Part shown: one piece after another, positions 47,750-59,180 of the stretch | How the letters are laid out: every line of letters starts with the position of its first letter | Numbering within the stretch: position 1 is the first letter of the stretch | Origin: Zhengitettix transpicula | Lineage: Eukaryota; Arthropoda; Insecta; Orthoptera; Tetrigidae | Assembly (NCBI GenBank): GCA_037074705.1 | Contig: CM073591.1 | Coordinates: 78,598,532-78,662,531, forward strand | Direction: 5' to 3' | Length of the DNA stretch: 64,000 nt | Made by a program: the position numbers and the translations under genes | Notes under the pieces: model-generated | What the model saw: the letters and a program-made list of their open reading frames with translations, nothing else | What the model was told of the DNA's origin: nothing | Database searches by the model: none

Positions 47750-48890
47750 ATGTGTTACACCACCTACACTAACTGGATCCTTAATGCCTTCATAAACAAA
47801 AAATACCTCAGTGACCTACTCCAGAAACAAATATCCTGTGCACTATCCAGTGTCCAACTACCAAAACCCATCCTTGATCAACACAATAAATGTAGTCCAC
47901 CCCTTACCACAACCTACTTTCCTGGACTACAAAAACTTAACTCCATTCTCTGCCTCACTTACACTAGACTGCAATCCAAAGCAGACCTTAAAAACATCCT
48001 TCCCACTATACTCCCCACCTGTCCAAGGGCTGCCTTCAGGCGCCCTCCTGAAATATCCTTGGCTACCCTTGCACGCCCCACCCTAAAACTCCCCTACTGA
48101 AGCCCGGTTGCCAACCTTGCAAGAGGAACAGGTGCCATGTCTGCCCCATCCTCCAGCTCACAACAATCCTCCAAAACACTCAACAAATAGCCCACCTATA
48201 ACATAAAAGAAAACATTACCGGCCTCTCCTCCCACATTCTATCAAAATAATTGCAAACTTTGTCCTGCTTTCTATATTGGCCAAACCAAACGACCCCTAT
48301 GTGAACACATTACTAACCACTGCAGCACTGTCACACTATCCAAAACCCAATTTATAGCTGCTCATGCCCAAAGTCACAACTCCAAAAATTTCGACCTATG
48401 CTTCCCTCCTTAAAGCCAACTCAACAGAAACTGAACTTTGGGAACTCTGCTTCCAGCTTCTCGTACAATCTAAGCAAAGTCCTGGTAATTAATTATATAG
48501 TGGTCATTATGGCAGTGGTTGTGATATTGTGTTGAAATCTGGTTTCAGCATAATATTATAATTGTTATTATGATTACTATTACACTTCCGGTTTATCCTT
48601 TCCCTATTATCATTCTTTTACTTTTAACTTCTTATTCTTTCATTTAATTCAATGTGTTTGTTTGTATGTGGGAATGTACATATGTATGTACTTTTCCGTC
48701 ATTTTTTTTTCATTGTTGTGAACTTTTCTTGAGAGAGAGAGAGACAGAGTGTTGCTAGTTTTGTTTGGTGTCAATTGCTGCTGTCTAACGGCTAGTTCAC
48801 TGTAATTTGAATTCATCTATTCAAGTCAGTATCATTCTCTCTTTTTCCAATCCAAATGTGTTATTTAATTTGACCTTGTCACAGTTTCCT
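47750..48890 (+). mobile_element. Penelope-like retroelement, C-terminal part
   Basis: Translation in two frames gives the post-RT region: PLTTTYFPGLQKLNSILCL, then FRRPPEISLATLARPTLK, a Cys-rich connector GCQPCKRNRCHVCP, and the GIY-YIG endonuclease (LCPAFYIGQTKRPLCEHI, then HAQSHNSKNFDLCF). Stops and frameshifts separate them. The AT-rich 3' UTR with an ATGT microsatellite matches 9.48-9.9 kb, and the end is a family-1 terminal piece (cctatcc-like tract, aaatgtgttatttaatttgacc). The RT palm is missing, so this is a 5'-truncated dead copy, antisense to the gene. Confidence 0.75.
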
Positions 48891-48947
48891 TAAGATATAT
48901 ATTACTTAATGTATACTTTCAACATTTTGGAAGATTAAATTTGTGCA

Positions 48948-48948
<1 letters not shown>

Positions 48949-48980
<32 letters not shown>
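48949..48980. repeat. (TA)n microsatellite
   Basis: A TA run about 60 bp beyond the Penelope-like end. Confidence 0.97.
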
Positions 48981-48981
<1 letters not shown>

Positions 48982-49177
48982 TTACATAAATGAATTGATT
49001 CATAACTACAGTAAGTAACATTCAGTAATAAATAGTAATAAGAAGTAAATTAATGGGAATATCATCATATAAAAAGATCTGAAGATAACAGTGACACACA
49101 AATTTTGAAAAGAAGTTTTTGCCTAAAGGAAAATTTTCTCATCAATAATTCAATTCTTACTTTAAATAAAGACTTAC

Positions 49178-49300
49178 GACAATTTAATTCATCAGAAAAA
49201 TCTTCATTTCCACAGTCATAACGTTTATCACACTTGTTTGAGGAGGAAATGCAGCGACCACTTTTCTTACATAGGAACTCCCACTCTTCACATGCTGTTG
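49178..49300 (-). CDS. trol: LDLa exon 4
   Basis: The module starts CEEWEFLCKKSGRC and ends YDCGNEDFSDELNC. The donor is GTAAGT. Two in-frame acceptors are possible, gacag before 49300 and caacag before 49294, which differ by two codons (123 or 117 bp, both phase 1-1). The acidic loop is two residues longer than usual (NEDFSDE). Six cysteines are present. Confidence 0.87.
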
Positions 49301-50358
49301 CTGTCCATGACAAACCAATCAATGTACCATAACAAAAGTAAATAAAATTAACCCCCACTAATGTTCGGATACTAATTTACAGGTAGACAAATGTAGGAGA
49401 AAAAATAAACAAACATCTAATAAAAATGTATCAGAACTTACAGAGGAAAAATAATATTTTTCAATACTATTTAATCCACTCTTTGTGCAAAACTCTGCTG
49501 CACAATATCTTCTTAACAAGACACTTTTTATTTATAATTTAACATAATACAATCATAATGTGCTTTTGTAACACAAGTCACACCTCAAATACAAGCAACT
49601 ACGCTAAAAACACAAGGAAGCAATGTGGAAGCTGGTAATACTATTGCTTGTAAATTAAGATTTTATTGACCTGCATTCTATTTTTTAAAAAAAAATCATC
49701 AGTGAGTCACACTTGGAAGTTAAAGAAAAAAATTACATATACAGGTACTTTAAATAGTTTAAGTACATCACAAAATCAAATAATTACCTGAATCTTCTGT
49801 ATCTCATAAAAAATATTAATTATGTTTTAAATACAGGACATGCAGTCTTACATTCATTCATATTAAAATAATTTTATTTCTACTTAAACATTTCTCATTA
49901 ATGTAAAGAGTTCAATGATTATAATACTATAAGCCTGCCATTGTTATAGATCTATTAATCACACTATGCAGTGAATACTCTATACTAATAATTAGGTAAT
50001 TATGCACTGAACTGTGAAGTGAATACCTCTAAAAATTTACTGGTATACTAAGAAATTTTCACAGGCATTAATTCTCTCTAGTCAGAATTAAAGATTTGCT
50101 GTCTTAGTAACTACTGACAATTGATATACATCCCTGAAAATTTTGCTGAATTCTTTAATTTGAGGTATTTACAACAGCAGCACATAAAATTCTTGAAATT
50201 GAAGTTTATTACCATTTTTGTTGATTGTTTTTATTTCTCAGGTCATTCCATTGTTTCTTCAGTGTAATAAGGTATAGCACACACACCCTCTCATTAAAAT
50301 AATTGCTTATAATTAAATTACTATTTACATATATAAAGTCTAGTAAGACAATGTCAAA

Positions 50359-50362
<4 letters not shown>

Positions 50363-50403
<41 letters not shown>

Positions 50404-50590
50404 TCTGACTGAGGTGATGGAATGTTCCAAATTTTTGAAGGTCTGAGCTCCCTTCGTCAGGAAGGAAGTTCTGAATTTGTGCCCGGTTGGCAGCCAGAGT
50501 GAACCAACTATTGATTTCAGAAGATCAGCATCGCTGTATCTCTTTGCTATCTAAATGTGTTATTTAATTTGACATAGTCACATTTCCCTC
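50363..50590 (+). repeat. (TA)n plus family-1 repeat
   Basis: (TA)19 at 50363-50401 is followed directly by tagtctgactgaggtgatgg … cttcgtcaggaaggaagttctg and a right end ctatctaaatgtgttatttaatttgac. The splice-like motif is degraded here (gatttcagaagatcagc). Confidence 0.75.
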
Positions 50591-50619
50591 AAGTGTTATA
50601 TATGTCAAAATAAAACCAA

Positions 50620-50830
50620 CTTGTTTGGACAAGAAAGAGAGTGGCTGACTTACCTTAAATTGGCAGGATGGGAAATCTAAACAAGTTATTAATTTGACAA
50701 TGTCACATTATCATTACTTTATATATGTAATAATGTGGGCAGAAAAGAGACAAGCTGACTTACATATTTTGAAAGTTGGTGTTGACATAAGAAGCTTGTT
50801 AAATTTTAACAGGCCTAAGTAAAGAGAAAT
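50620..50830 (-). repeat. Family-3 TIR fragments
   Basis: It starts ggacaagaaagagagtggct then gacttaccttaaattggcag, with a second copy start at 50738 (ggcagaaaagagacaagctgacttaca). The minus strand reads ccaatttaag|gtaagtcag. Confidence 0.55.
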
Positions 50831-51659
50831 AGATTTAGTGGTTTAACTGCATTTTATAAAATGATTCCATAAAGAGTTATGCTAAAGTTATTGGTATTCA
50901 GTAGATTGAGATCTTGACATTTCTGCTCTTAATACCATTTGGCTTGCTGAAACTCAAACCTGAAACTGTTGCATAAGACTATTTCTAGTCCTATATATTA
51001 TTGGATTGTTAAGTGGGAGAGCATGCTGGTTGTCATGCCAAATGCAAAATAATTGTATTAGAAAACTGAATTAATGAAACAAAGAAAGCATAAGTAAAAT
51101 TATATTTACAATTTGTTGCATGCTGATAACCTTTAATATTACAGAAATGTAAAGATTCATACAAAAGTAATATTTTCAATACACAAAGAGTTACATTGTA
51201 TGAAATTCCGGTTTTATAATTTATATTAATATTACATTCACATAAAAATATTTTCCCCAATTATTAACAAATTTTCAGTTTAATAGATCCATATTATTAG
51301 AAGCATATTACCCTGAAAATGCTTGAATAATATGTTTTGTTTGTAATTAATGGTGAAAACCATGAATTTTCAAATTATTGGAAAATTGTGTAAATAAAAC
51401 CACAGTGTTGAATGGCTTCAAGAAATAAACTGGAGTGTTTAAAGGTGATAAACCTAGAGGATGCTAAAATTGAAGGATCTTAAACCTTCAACATCTTAAA
51501 TTATTTACCAAGTAAATATGATGTTGACTGAATGTTTGATAAAAGTGCACAAAACTGGGCATTAAAAAAAGCATATAACATAAACTTGTAATTATTATTT
51601 CCACCGTTTTTAAAATATTTATAAAGGACAAAATGTTTACTGATAAATATTCAGGTGAA

Positions 51660-51975
51660 ATTATATATATCACAGGAAACCAGTATAGTGTACTTACCTT
51701 AAATTGGCAGTTGGTGTCACCAGGTTCAGAAGTAATAACTTGCCAAATTTTCAAGTGTCTAAAACCCCCACATCAGGACAGCAAAACTGAAAGTCATGCT
51801 GATGTTTCACTGGCAGCTCAGCACTACTTTTAGTCCTATTATCATGAGAAAGAGGGCTTACACCCTAAAAAATTTGATATATTATTACTTCCCATCTTGG
51901 CATTGCCATCTATCAATTTAAGGTAAGTCAGATCCTCTCAACCTCTCCTTCCTGTCCAAATGAGTTAATTAATTT
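51660..51975. mobile_element. TIR element, family 3 (full)
   Basis: The left arm is gtgtacttaccttaaattgg…cagttggtgtcacc; the right arm is atctatcaatttaaggtaag…tcctgtccaaatgagtta. The centre carries aaaacccccacatcaggacag. Matching ends make it the family-3 type copy. Confidence 0.65.
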
Positions 51976-51999
51976 GGCAATTTACATTATCTGTACTTG

Positions 52000-52400
52000 C
52001 TTTATGTATTATATATTAATATAATAAAAGATAGACAAAGGACAGGGTGAGTGGCAAACATTATTGCCTTGGAACAATCTGGGAATTCCCGGAGAAATTT
52101 TTCCCAATATGCGGAGGACACCAGAAGCACCGACCATTGTTGCCTGGGTCTGGTATGAGAAAAATATCTAAGATAAATAACCCGAACCCTCCTCCAGAAA
52201 AATAATTGTTGGGAGCTACGATGATTGTGACATAACAGAGGAGTCTGCAATGGCAGAGGAGGTTATGTATAAATATGGAGGACTCTTGAGCAATATTAAT
52301 CAGTTTTAGACAGTTGTCTTGGATGTTATAATCAATCTCTCAACAGAAGGTGCTGGTGAGACATACTATGATAGTCCTTTTCCATACCCACAACATATGT
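52000..52400 (+). repeat. LTR-like block (uncertain)
   Basis: A GC-richer stretch. From 52207 to 52395 it starts TGTTG and ends CAACA, has a TATA-like tgtataaatatgg at about 52265 and could be a solo LTR. I find no target duplication and no second copy. Confidence 0.3.
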
Positions 52401-52718
52401 CATAATGTATTCTAAAAAGTACTTCAACAACAATTACTAAATCATATTTGGAAATGAAATTTCTATGTATAAATGATACTTAATTTAGTTATCAGAAATT
52501 AAAATTATATGCTATTACTGAGTGCTATGTTGTGTAAATAATTTTATATCATATAAGCCCTTTTAATACTTAATATTCTTCAATATCTTGTTACCTTTCC
52601 CAGATGAGTAAATCCTACACTGCTCAAAACTACACTCACGAGTTATACTGAGTAAAATGAAGAACTAAATATTAAAATTTTAGCACACAATTATTAAGTG
52701 TGTTAGAATTTCACTTAC

Positions 52719-52835
52719 CAGGGCAGTTCCTTTCATCTGAACCAGAATCGCGGCAGTCCTTACGGCCGTCGCACCTCAACCTTATGTCTATGCAAGAGCC
52801 ATCATCACACTGCCACTGTGTTGTATGGTCACATG
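52719..52835 (-). CDS. trol: LDLa exon 3
   Basis: This 117-bp exon has acceptor ttttttag and donor GTAAGT, phase 1-1. The module starts [14 protein letters not shown] and ends [14 protein letters not shown]. It has one extra residue in the acidic loop (DSGSDE rather than DGSDE) and Trp in place of the usual aromatic Phe before Cys2. It is clearly richer in G+C than the flanking intron. Confidence 0.9.
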
Positions 52836-52949
52836 CTAAAAAATAAAACATTACAGAAAAACTTATATTTATTATTGGAACTGTCACTGATAATTAAGAA
52901 ACTTAAGATAAGATGATGATGATGATAATAATAATAATGGTCACGAACA

Positions 52950-53340
52950 GAAGAAAAAGGTAGACAAAAAAGGCACTACATGGAAATTACCTGTAGAACA
53001 TACAAATAAATACATAGGCCTACTAATAATAAAGAAAGGAAACAATTATTGAAGAAAGAAGCGCTCAAGAAAGTAGGCTATGGAAGTTCCCCTATTGTTT
53101 GCTAAGAACAAATGCAATAAAGGTTAGAATTGACCAAAGTCAGAAGGAGATAAAGTGCAGTATATGCAAAGATGCAGAAGTAACGGTTCAATGCCTGATA
53201 CGTGTAAAAAAAAAAAGAGATTCCACGAACCATGAGAGACATAACAAAGTGCTCAGTGATGGTGCCCAGTAACAGCCGGCTCCAAGAAAAAGAACACGCA
53301 GATATTACGCAGCAGAAAGACCTTCAAATCGGAATTGGAT
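52950..53340 (+). mobile_element. Possible LINE C-terminal relic
   Basis: Translation gives NAIKVRIDQSQKEIKCSIC followed by KDAEVTVQCLI, resembling the zinc-knuckle tail of some non-LTR retrotransposons (N-x-A-x-K-x-x-I-D…C-x-x-C…H-x-x-x-x-C) with the His/Cys end lost. No RT is present. Tentative. Confidence 0.3.
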
Positions 53341-53569
53341 GGATCATGGAAAAGAAGGTGTGTTATTAATCCGTGGTATTGTCATATTATATTATTGGTA
53401 CTTAGTTCACGAAGCCGCTAACAGATCTCACCAGTGTTTTTGTAAACATTTCAGCCATGTTGACAAGGATCCCAGTGTGGTATTTATATTATCACCTTTT
53501 TTTGTCTGAATTGGCTGTCTTTCTTATTAATTATTTTCGATCCAGCATACTTTTTTTCATATTAAAATA

Positions 53570-54505
53570 CATATATCTCAGCTCTGTTTGTTTTATATAA
53601 TTAAATCCTTACACATGGTGGCAGCGGTAAATGAGAAAAGAAAAACTGAGCTAGAATTAAACAGAAGATCGACAGGACACAACTGAACATTATACCTACT
53701 GATTCTTGGACAATCATTCTGTGAAGGTTAAGAGCTTTCTTTTTCGAGATGTCTGATACAGTGGCAGTGGTATCTTTTCAACACACAGTGAGAAAACCAG
53801 ATTTCTCCAATGCTGCTGACTGGCCAAAATGGAAGAGAAGGTTTGGAATGGTCACTAAACTGGATCAGAAACCTGAAGAAGAACAGGTAAATATGCTTTT
53901 ATATATAATGCGACCACTGATGAAATGATTTGTGATAGAGTGGTAGTAGGAGTTATTGATAGGGAATTATTGTGAAAATTACAATTAGTCAACGACTTAA
54001 CGCTAGATAAGGCGATCAAAATGGCCAAACAAAACACACAAGTGAAAGAACAAGACGTGCTGAGACCAGAGACGCAGACTTCCGCGGCGGTAGATAAGAT
54101 TAAAACAGGACCGAAGAAACCACCCGGACGCTTCAGCTGAAGACCCAAACAAAATCAGAATCAACATGAATCGGTTAGGTAGATAAGATTAAAACAGGAC
54201 CAAAGAAACCACCCGGACGCTCAGCTCAAGACCCAAACAAAATCAGAATCAACATGAATCAGTTGGTTGTTGGAATTGTGGAAAGTCTCGCCATCCGAAA
54301 TCCGAATGCCCAGAAACAAAAGCAGTGTGTAGTAAATGTAAATGTAATGAACACTACTAGGTGCTGTAAAACCGAGAAGCCAGACAATGTTCGCCGTGTT
54401 GAAACAGATAACTTCCGGCATAGTGAGAACATTTTTATTGGAGCAATTGATACAGAAAAACGTAGGAAACATAGATGGGCTGTATCATCAAATAATCTTT
54501 AAAAT
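53570..54505 (+). mobile_element. Gypsy-type gag relic
   Basis: A primer-binding-like tggtggcagcgg at 53618 is followed by an ATG at 53750 and gag-like FSNAADWPKWKRRFGMV, then KPEEEQVNMLLYIM, then AIKMAKQNTQVKEQDVL. CCHC knuckles follow: CWNCGKSRHPKSEC, then CSKC. Stops and frameshifts are present. No protease or pol follows; the end FRHSENIFIGAIDT is where protease would begin in an intact element. Confidence 0.7.
54090..54268 (+). repeat. 89-bp tandem duplication in Gypsy gag relic
   Basis: The block gtagataagattaaaacagg … aatcaacatgaatc is present at 54090-54178 and 54179-54268 with a few differences. It precedes the zinc knuckle and breaks the frame. Confidence 0.9.
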
Positions 54506-54714
54506 TTGTTAAAATAATTTGGAATTAGAATAAAAGTTCAACAATAAAATGTAAAATAATGGAATTAATTCACTAGTTGAATGAACCAAATTATGAAATT
54601 ATAATTCAATTCCAGAATAATTATATGTAAATATAACACCTTTGTTTTTGAAAATTAATATTAAGATAAAATAGCCGAATGCAGACAAAAGAAGTGGTGC
54701 CTGACAAATATTTC

Positions 54715-55660
54715 CATCATGAGTTCGCAATGGGTATAGTGCAAAATCCTGACAACAATATCCCGATTGATGTTTGCCCTACAGCTCTTTGTCACAATTA
54801 ACGTTTGCCCGACAGTACATTTATCCTGAGTGACGTTTCCCCCGTCAGGTCATTTTCCCCAAAAGTGTGTTTTTACGAAATAAAACATAAAATTAATACT
54901 TTAGAACACTTATTATGTTACTAATCATATTATACATGATTATTTCAGTAAATTAAGTTATTTTTAAAATGTTGTCCCTTCCATACCCCCTCTATTGCTG
55001 CTTGGGGTGTTTCATCAAAACACCGTTTGATGTTGGATCATAAGTAATATGTAAAAAATATGGTAGAATTTGATCCACGTTTTTAAGATTGAACACAGAA
55101 CTTTGTTTTACACTCTTCATTTCCGACTTGTAGGAGCTGAACTTCAACATAATCGGAAATTTGAATAACCATAATTATATTCAGCGCCACCCGTAACACG
55201 ATATTCTACACAAATCACGGGTGATTATCACCCCTTACAACCTTGGGGTTAAACTTTAACTATCCCTGTCGGAACATCATAACTAACCCCTGACGACCAC
55301 AACACCGGATTCGACACAAATCTTGGTCGTTATCACAATGTTTTATCACCCCTTTCAACCCACCCCTAAAACTGTTCTCATTCCGTTAGGAAATTAAATT
55401 AGTCCTGGAAAACATCGAGAGTAACATTATGAATCTTAGAGATCACGTAAACCATTTCTTCGGTGCCAATACAGACCATTATCGCATATTTTGAATTGCC
55501 ACCCCCTTCTAATCCCTCCTGTAGGGGTTCTAGGTTTATCTTATGGTCGCAGGGTTTGTTCCTGGATTTTAAGTGATACCTCTGCCAAGTTTGTTTGAAA
55601 TAGTTTCACGCATTAATTAATAACTGAATTTACAGTAATAATCAATTATAATATAAGTAA
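54715..55660. repeat. Unclassified, repeat-like region
   Basis: Pyrimidine-rich runs such as ccacccccttctaatccctc, aacccctgacgaccacaacacc and gtaggggttctagg are far from normal intron composition here and look like the inside of a non-autonomous element. I cannot assign a class and see no ends. A family-B half (atagccgaatgcagacaaaagaagtgg) lies at its left edge. Confidence 0.3.
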
Positions 55661-56631
55661 CATATTAAGTGTTCTGCAGTATTAATATTATGCTTTATTT
55701 TGTAAAAACGCACCTTTCGGTAAATTGTTCTGTCGAGCAAACATCAATCTGGATATTGTTGTCGGGAAAACGTGCATCGAGCAATGGACCAGATCCCGTT
55801 CAAAATATATTGTTCTACACGAGAAAGTCTACATCAATATTGAACAAAATGGTCACACAATTCTAGATATGAATAGCGTTCTTGAAGAATATGCAGGCCG
55901 TTGTTGAGTCCGGAAATTAATAAAATTGAATTTTAATGAAATGGTCATGTAATTGAATTCAGTGGAAATGCACACTGGAAATAGAGTCAATGAAGCTAAA
56001 TTCCAGTCATCACTCATCCTAAGTGAAAATTTCAATAAACGTTGGATAATGTGACCAAGCCCACTGTGTTACCAAGAATAGAATTGGAAATTAAGAAGAA
56101 ATGACTGAAATTCAGATATATGCAGAATATTACATTAAAAACATGATGCACATATCTCACATTGATCAACCAAAACTGTCTGGGAGAACCTTGTAAAGAG
56201 CAACAAAATTGCATATTGCTAGTCAATGTTAGACATTAGTGAAACATATGCAAAAAATAGTCAAGCAACATAAATGAGATTGTGGAAGAACTGAACTCAA
56301 GGGATATGGAGCCACTATAACCAATTATAAACGTTACAGACAAAAACAAAATGAGTTTTGCCATATCATTGATATAAAAATAAATGTGAATGGCAATAAC
56401 AAAATTATATTAATAATTTTTGTATTTCTACAGTAAAATATTCATGTTTGCGATGACACTGTGATATTGCAGTGTAAGCACAGATGAATCTGGTATGTAA
56501 GTGTGGGGTAATGATATAACATAAGTATTCAACTGATCTAGTATTCAGCTAAACTAACCATTCACAAATTGGAAAACTTGAAAGTTTTACTAGAAATAAT
56601 AGATATATCTACAAAACATACATGCAAATAA

Positions 56632-56637
<6 letters not shown>

Positions 56638-56674
<37 letters not shown>

Positions 56675-56718
56675 ATTAGGAGAATCCATTAAGGAACTAA
56701 TTCACTATCCAAGTTTGA

Positions 56719-56766
<48 letters not shown>
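56638..56766. repeat. Two (TA)n microsatellites with spacer
   Basis: TA runs at 56638-56671 and 56726-56766. The spacer (gagaatccattaaggaactaattcactatccaag) carries a fragment of the 41.7-kb TIR element end. Confidence 0.95.
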
Positions 56767-56769
<3 letters not shown>

Positions 56770-57151
56770 CCCAGTGATGAACAAGTATATCGTGCAAATT
56801 CACAGAGAACTTTACATAAATTTTTGATATGAGATTTCAGTAAAATTAATTATGTTAAAACATACATAATTTGATATTTTAAAAATAAAATGTTCCATCC
56901 ATTTTTAAAATAAAGCTGATTTCAATAAACAGATTGATTATCTTAAAAATGACTGAATTTTTGTATATAATGTGGTTATTTAATCAATGAGTTATTGGTT
57001 GATAGAAGTAATTTCATTTGAAACATGTTGTATCAACCTCCTGCAAATCAATCTAAGTTTTTTCTATAAAGTTTAATCACTAACCAAATGGAGTAACTAC
57101 TAGTATCAAATATGAAACATTAAATTGCTTTGCAAACAACATAGAACTTAC

Positions 57152-57280
57152 GACAATCTTTTTCATCTGTCACATCATCTCCACTACAGTGAGAAATTCC
57201 ATCACAGACATTATCAATGCTGATGCATTTGCGATCAGCACACATAAACTGGTTCTTATCACATATATGACTGCTATATC
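57152..57280 (-). CDS. trol: LDLa exon 2
   Basis: This 129-bp exon has acceptor attcag and donor GTAAGT, phase 1-1. It encodes a short linker (YSSHI) and one LDLa module, CDKNQFMC to DEKDC. The segment after the fourth Cys is ISHCSGDDVTDE: the usual Asp before Cys5 is His, and extra residues sit before the terminal acidic pair, so the Ca site is altered. The six cysteines are intact. Confidence 0.88.
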
Positions 57281-58174
57281 CTGAATAGTATGTGAGACAG
57301 AAAAATGTGTTAGTAAGCATAGAGAAGGTTGTTATTATGTACAGTTATTAATGCATAGTATGTTAGTACAAAGTCAACAAAGAATATAATTAAATCATGA
57401 TAAATACTAACAATAGTTTCAAAAATATAAAAATATTTTTTCAAATTATTTTATCTATAGTTGTGTCAACTGCTGAGGTTATTAGCGACTTTGTGCTATG
57501 TTGACTTTCTTTGTAGAGGAACTAACAAGTAGGGATTTCTCAGTATGCAAACACACACACAGCATCCATGCTCTAGCTGGATTCAAATATGGGACCTCTG
57601 TGATGTGATGTGCTGAACCCTACACCACCGGAGATTGGCAAAAATGTTTTTGTATGGTAGACATATATATTTTCTGGTAACCTTTTTGATAAAATTATAG
57701 TTTATGATACATGTGCTCAGATTGAAAGAAGAATCAAGTTGACGGAAAAGATAGATTTATGAAGCAACAGTAAACTTAAGAAAATATACACAAAATCAAT
57801 TGGTTATTATAAATAGGAAAAATTGCAATTATCATTATTAATATGTTTCTGAAATCACAAATCTAAATTTAAGATTATATAACATTTTTTATTCAACAAT
57901 TAATGCAACATTCAAGTCCATATTAATATTGTTACTAACCTCTTTGTCATCACTGGAGGAGTTTAGCTCATTATTCGAGAAACAAAAGAACTTAATGAAA
58001 TGGAACCTCTGTGGATGTGACAATTAACCCATTTCACAAGTGTTATTATACATATAAAGATTGTTTACTCTTGCTATGGTTCATAACATGATGCAGGAAC
58101 TTATTTAATTAGATAATAATAATAAATCAATAAATGAATTCAAACCTTAAAAATCATTAACTTAAAGTTCTTAC
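57281..58174 (-). other. Intron between exons 1 and 2
   Basis: About 0.9 kb. It contains a tRNA-like/SINE-like fragment on the minus strand at 57550-57645 (ccggtggtgtagggttcagcac … tatttgaatcc). The remainder is AT-rich. Confidence 0.7.
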
Positions 58175-58279
58175 CACAATTTAATTCATCTTCGCCATCT
58201 TCACAATCACGAATTGAATCACATTTCTGATAAGTTTCAATACATTTTTCCCTGCACTGGAATTCATCAGGTTGGCAAC
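58175..58279 (-). CDS. trol: LDLa exon 1 (first recognised module)
   Basis: This 105-bp exon runs from acceptor cttttag to donor GTAAGA, phase 1-1. It encodes one LDLa module of about 35 residues, starting CQPDEFQC and ending RDCEDGEDELNC. All six cysteines are present, and the acidic box reads DGEDE in place of DGSDE, so Ca binding is probably kept. It is the most 5' LDLa exon in the window. The next LDLa exon lies 0.9 kb downstream in the gene. No LDLa exon is visible between here and 64 kb. Confidence 0.9.
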
Positions 58280-58769
58280 CTAAAAGGCATTGCAAAAGAA
58301 GAAAAAATTGCAAAATAAATATAAAATATCACATAAAATGTTGGCTGACAGACTGATCTTGACACTTGTAGTCGTGTCAAATTTACCATTTTGTGCAGCA
58401 AATATATACAAAAATGTTAGAAAACAAGTAACTATTTTATCAAAATTTATTTATAAATTGATTAATAATTTCCAACAGAAGGACCATATGGTTTGTATTT
58501 AAACAGCGCTAAGTAGTTCATTCCAAGGCCCGTGAACCTACACACAATTCTCTAGTAGGTGCATGATGGTTGCATTCTGGGTTATTAACAATATAAACAG
58601 TATATACTGAGGAAGTTAGCTTCAAATACATACTAAAATTTCATCTTATACCCTAATTATTCAAATTAGCCTTTTTGATTAATTTACTTCTTATATTAAT
58701 GTTAACTTCGATGTATATAAATAAACATTAAGTGAGTATGTTTGCCATTCTGAATTGTAAAATTGTGCA

Positions 58770-59010
58770 TCGAATAAATAATTTTCTGGGTCAATAAGAT
58801 TGATATTATTTCTACCGATGTTTTCTGTGAATAATTTCAAACCCTTTTAGCATGGGAGAAGAGCACCCCAAGGTGTAGTGATGGAGAGGGACTGTAAAAA
58901 AAAATAACGCGAAAACAACCGTGATTGGAGTCCAATCTGGGGGTTGTGGATGTCTCTGAGTTTAATTATGACAACCCGGGAAACGCCGATCACGGATCTA
59001 GTTATAAAAT
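58770..59010 (+). mobile_element. Helitron-like repeat, single unit
   Basis: It contains caataagattgatattatttctacc, aatttcaaacccttttagcatggga, ttggagtccaatctgggggttgtgga, and ends acccgggaaacgccgatcacggatctagt. This is a hairpin-forming GC block close to CTAG followed by T, the best 3' end of this family in the window. Confidence 0.5.
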
Positions 59011-59044
59011 ATAATACGTCTGTGCTTATAGCATACTATTTAGA

Positions 59045-59180
59045 TAAATAAATAGAAAAATAAATACCACACGACGTTTCTACCAAGATTTTGAGTTCGT
59101 CACCTGGTTCGTTGTATGTGTCGTTCTTGCGTTTTTTAATTACCTGACGAAAGCAACAAGGATTTTTTGAAGCCTTTTTT
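59045..59180 (-). repeat. Family-B-related fragment
   Basis: aaataaataccacacgacgtttctaccaag parallels the inner left arm of family B; ttatcacttattttcgtctatttc parallels the right arm. The centre has two cctg(g/a) … motifs. Confidence 0.4.

Larger units (their letters stand above)
45634..49177 (-). other. Intron between exons 4 and 5
   Basis: About 3.5 kb, most of it mobile-element sequence: a Penelope-like terminal repeat on the minus strand (45795-46030), a possible LTR-like piece (46209-46470), a palindrome (47608-47665) and the best Penelope-like copy (47750-48890). 46.5-47.4 kb is GC-richer than usual but unassigned. Confidence 0.75.
49301..52718 (-). other. Intron between exons 3 and 4
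   Basis: About 3.4 kb. 49.4-50.35 kb is plain AT-rich. 50.36-50.83 kb and 51.66-51.98 kb hold family-1 and family-3 repeats. 52.0-52.4 kb is an LTR-like GC-richer block. Confidence 0.75.
52836..57151 (-). other. Intron between exons 2 and 3
   Basis: About 4.3 kb. It holds a weak LINE-like relic (52950-53340), a Gypsy gag relic (53570-54505), an unclassified repeat-like region (54715-55660), family-B halves and two (TA)n arrays. 55.9-56.6 kb and 56.8-57.1 kb show nothing. Confidence 0.75.

Noticed and set aside
50410..50480. Canonical hammerhead ribozyme in family-1 repeats
   Set aside because: CTGACGA and a stem are present but are followed by cAAAAA in place of GAAA, and no cleavage-site stem is seen. 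The motif is discussed as hammerhead-like only for the GAAAC-bearing element at 62.7 kb.
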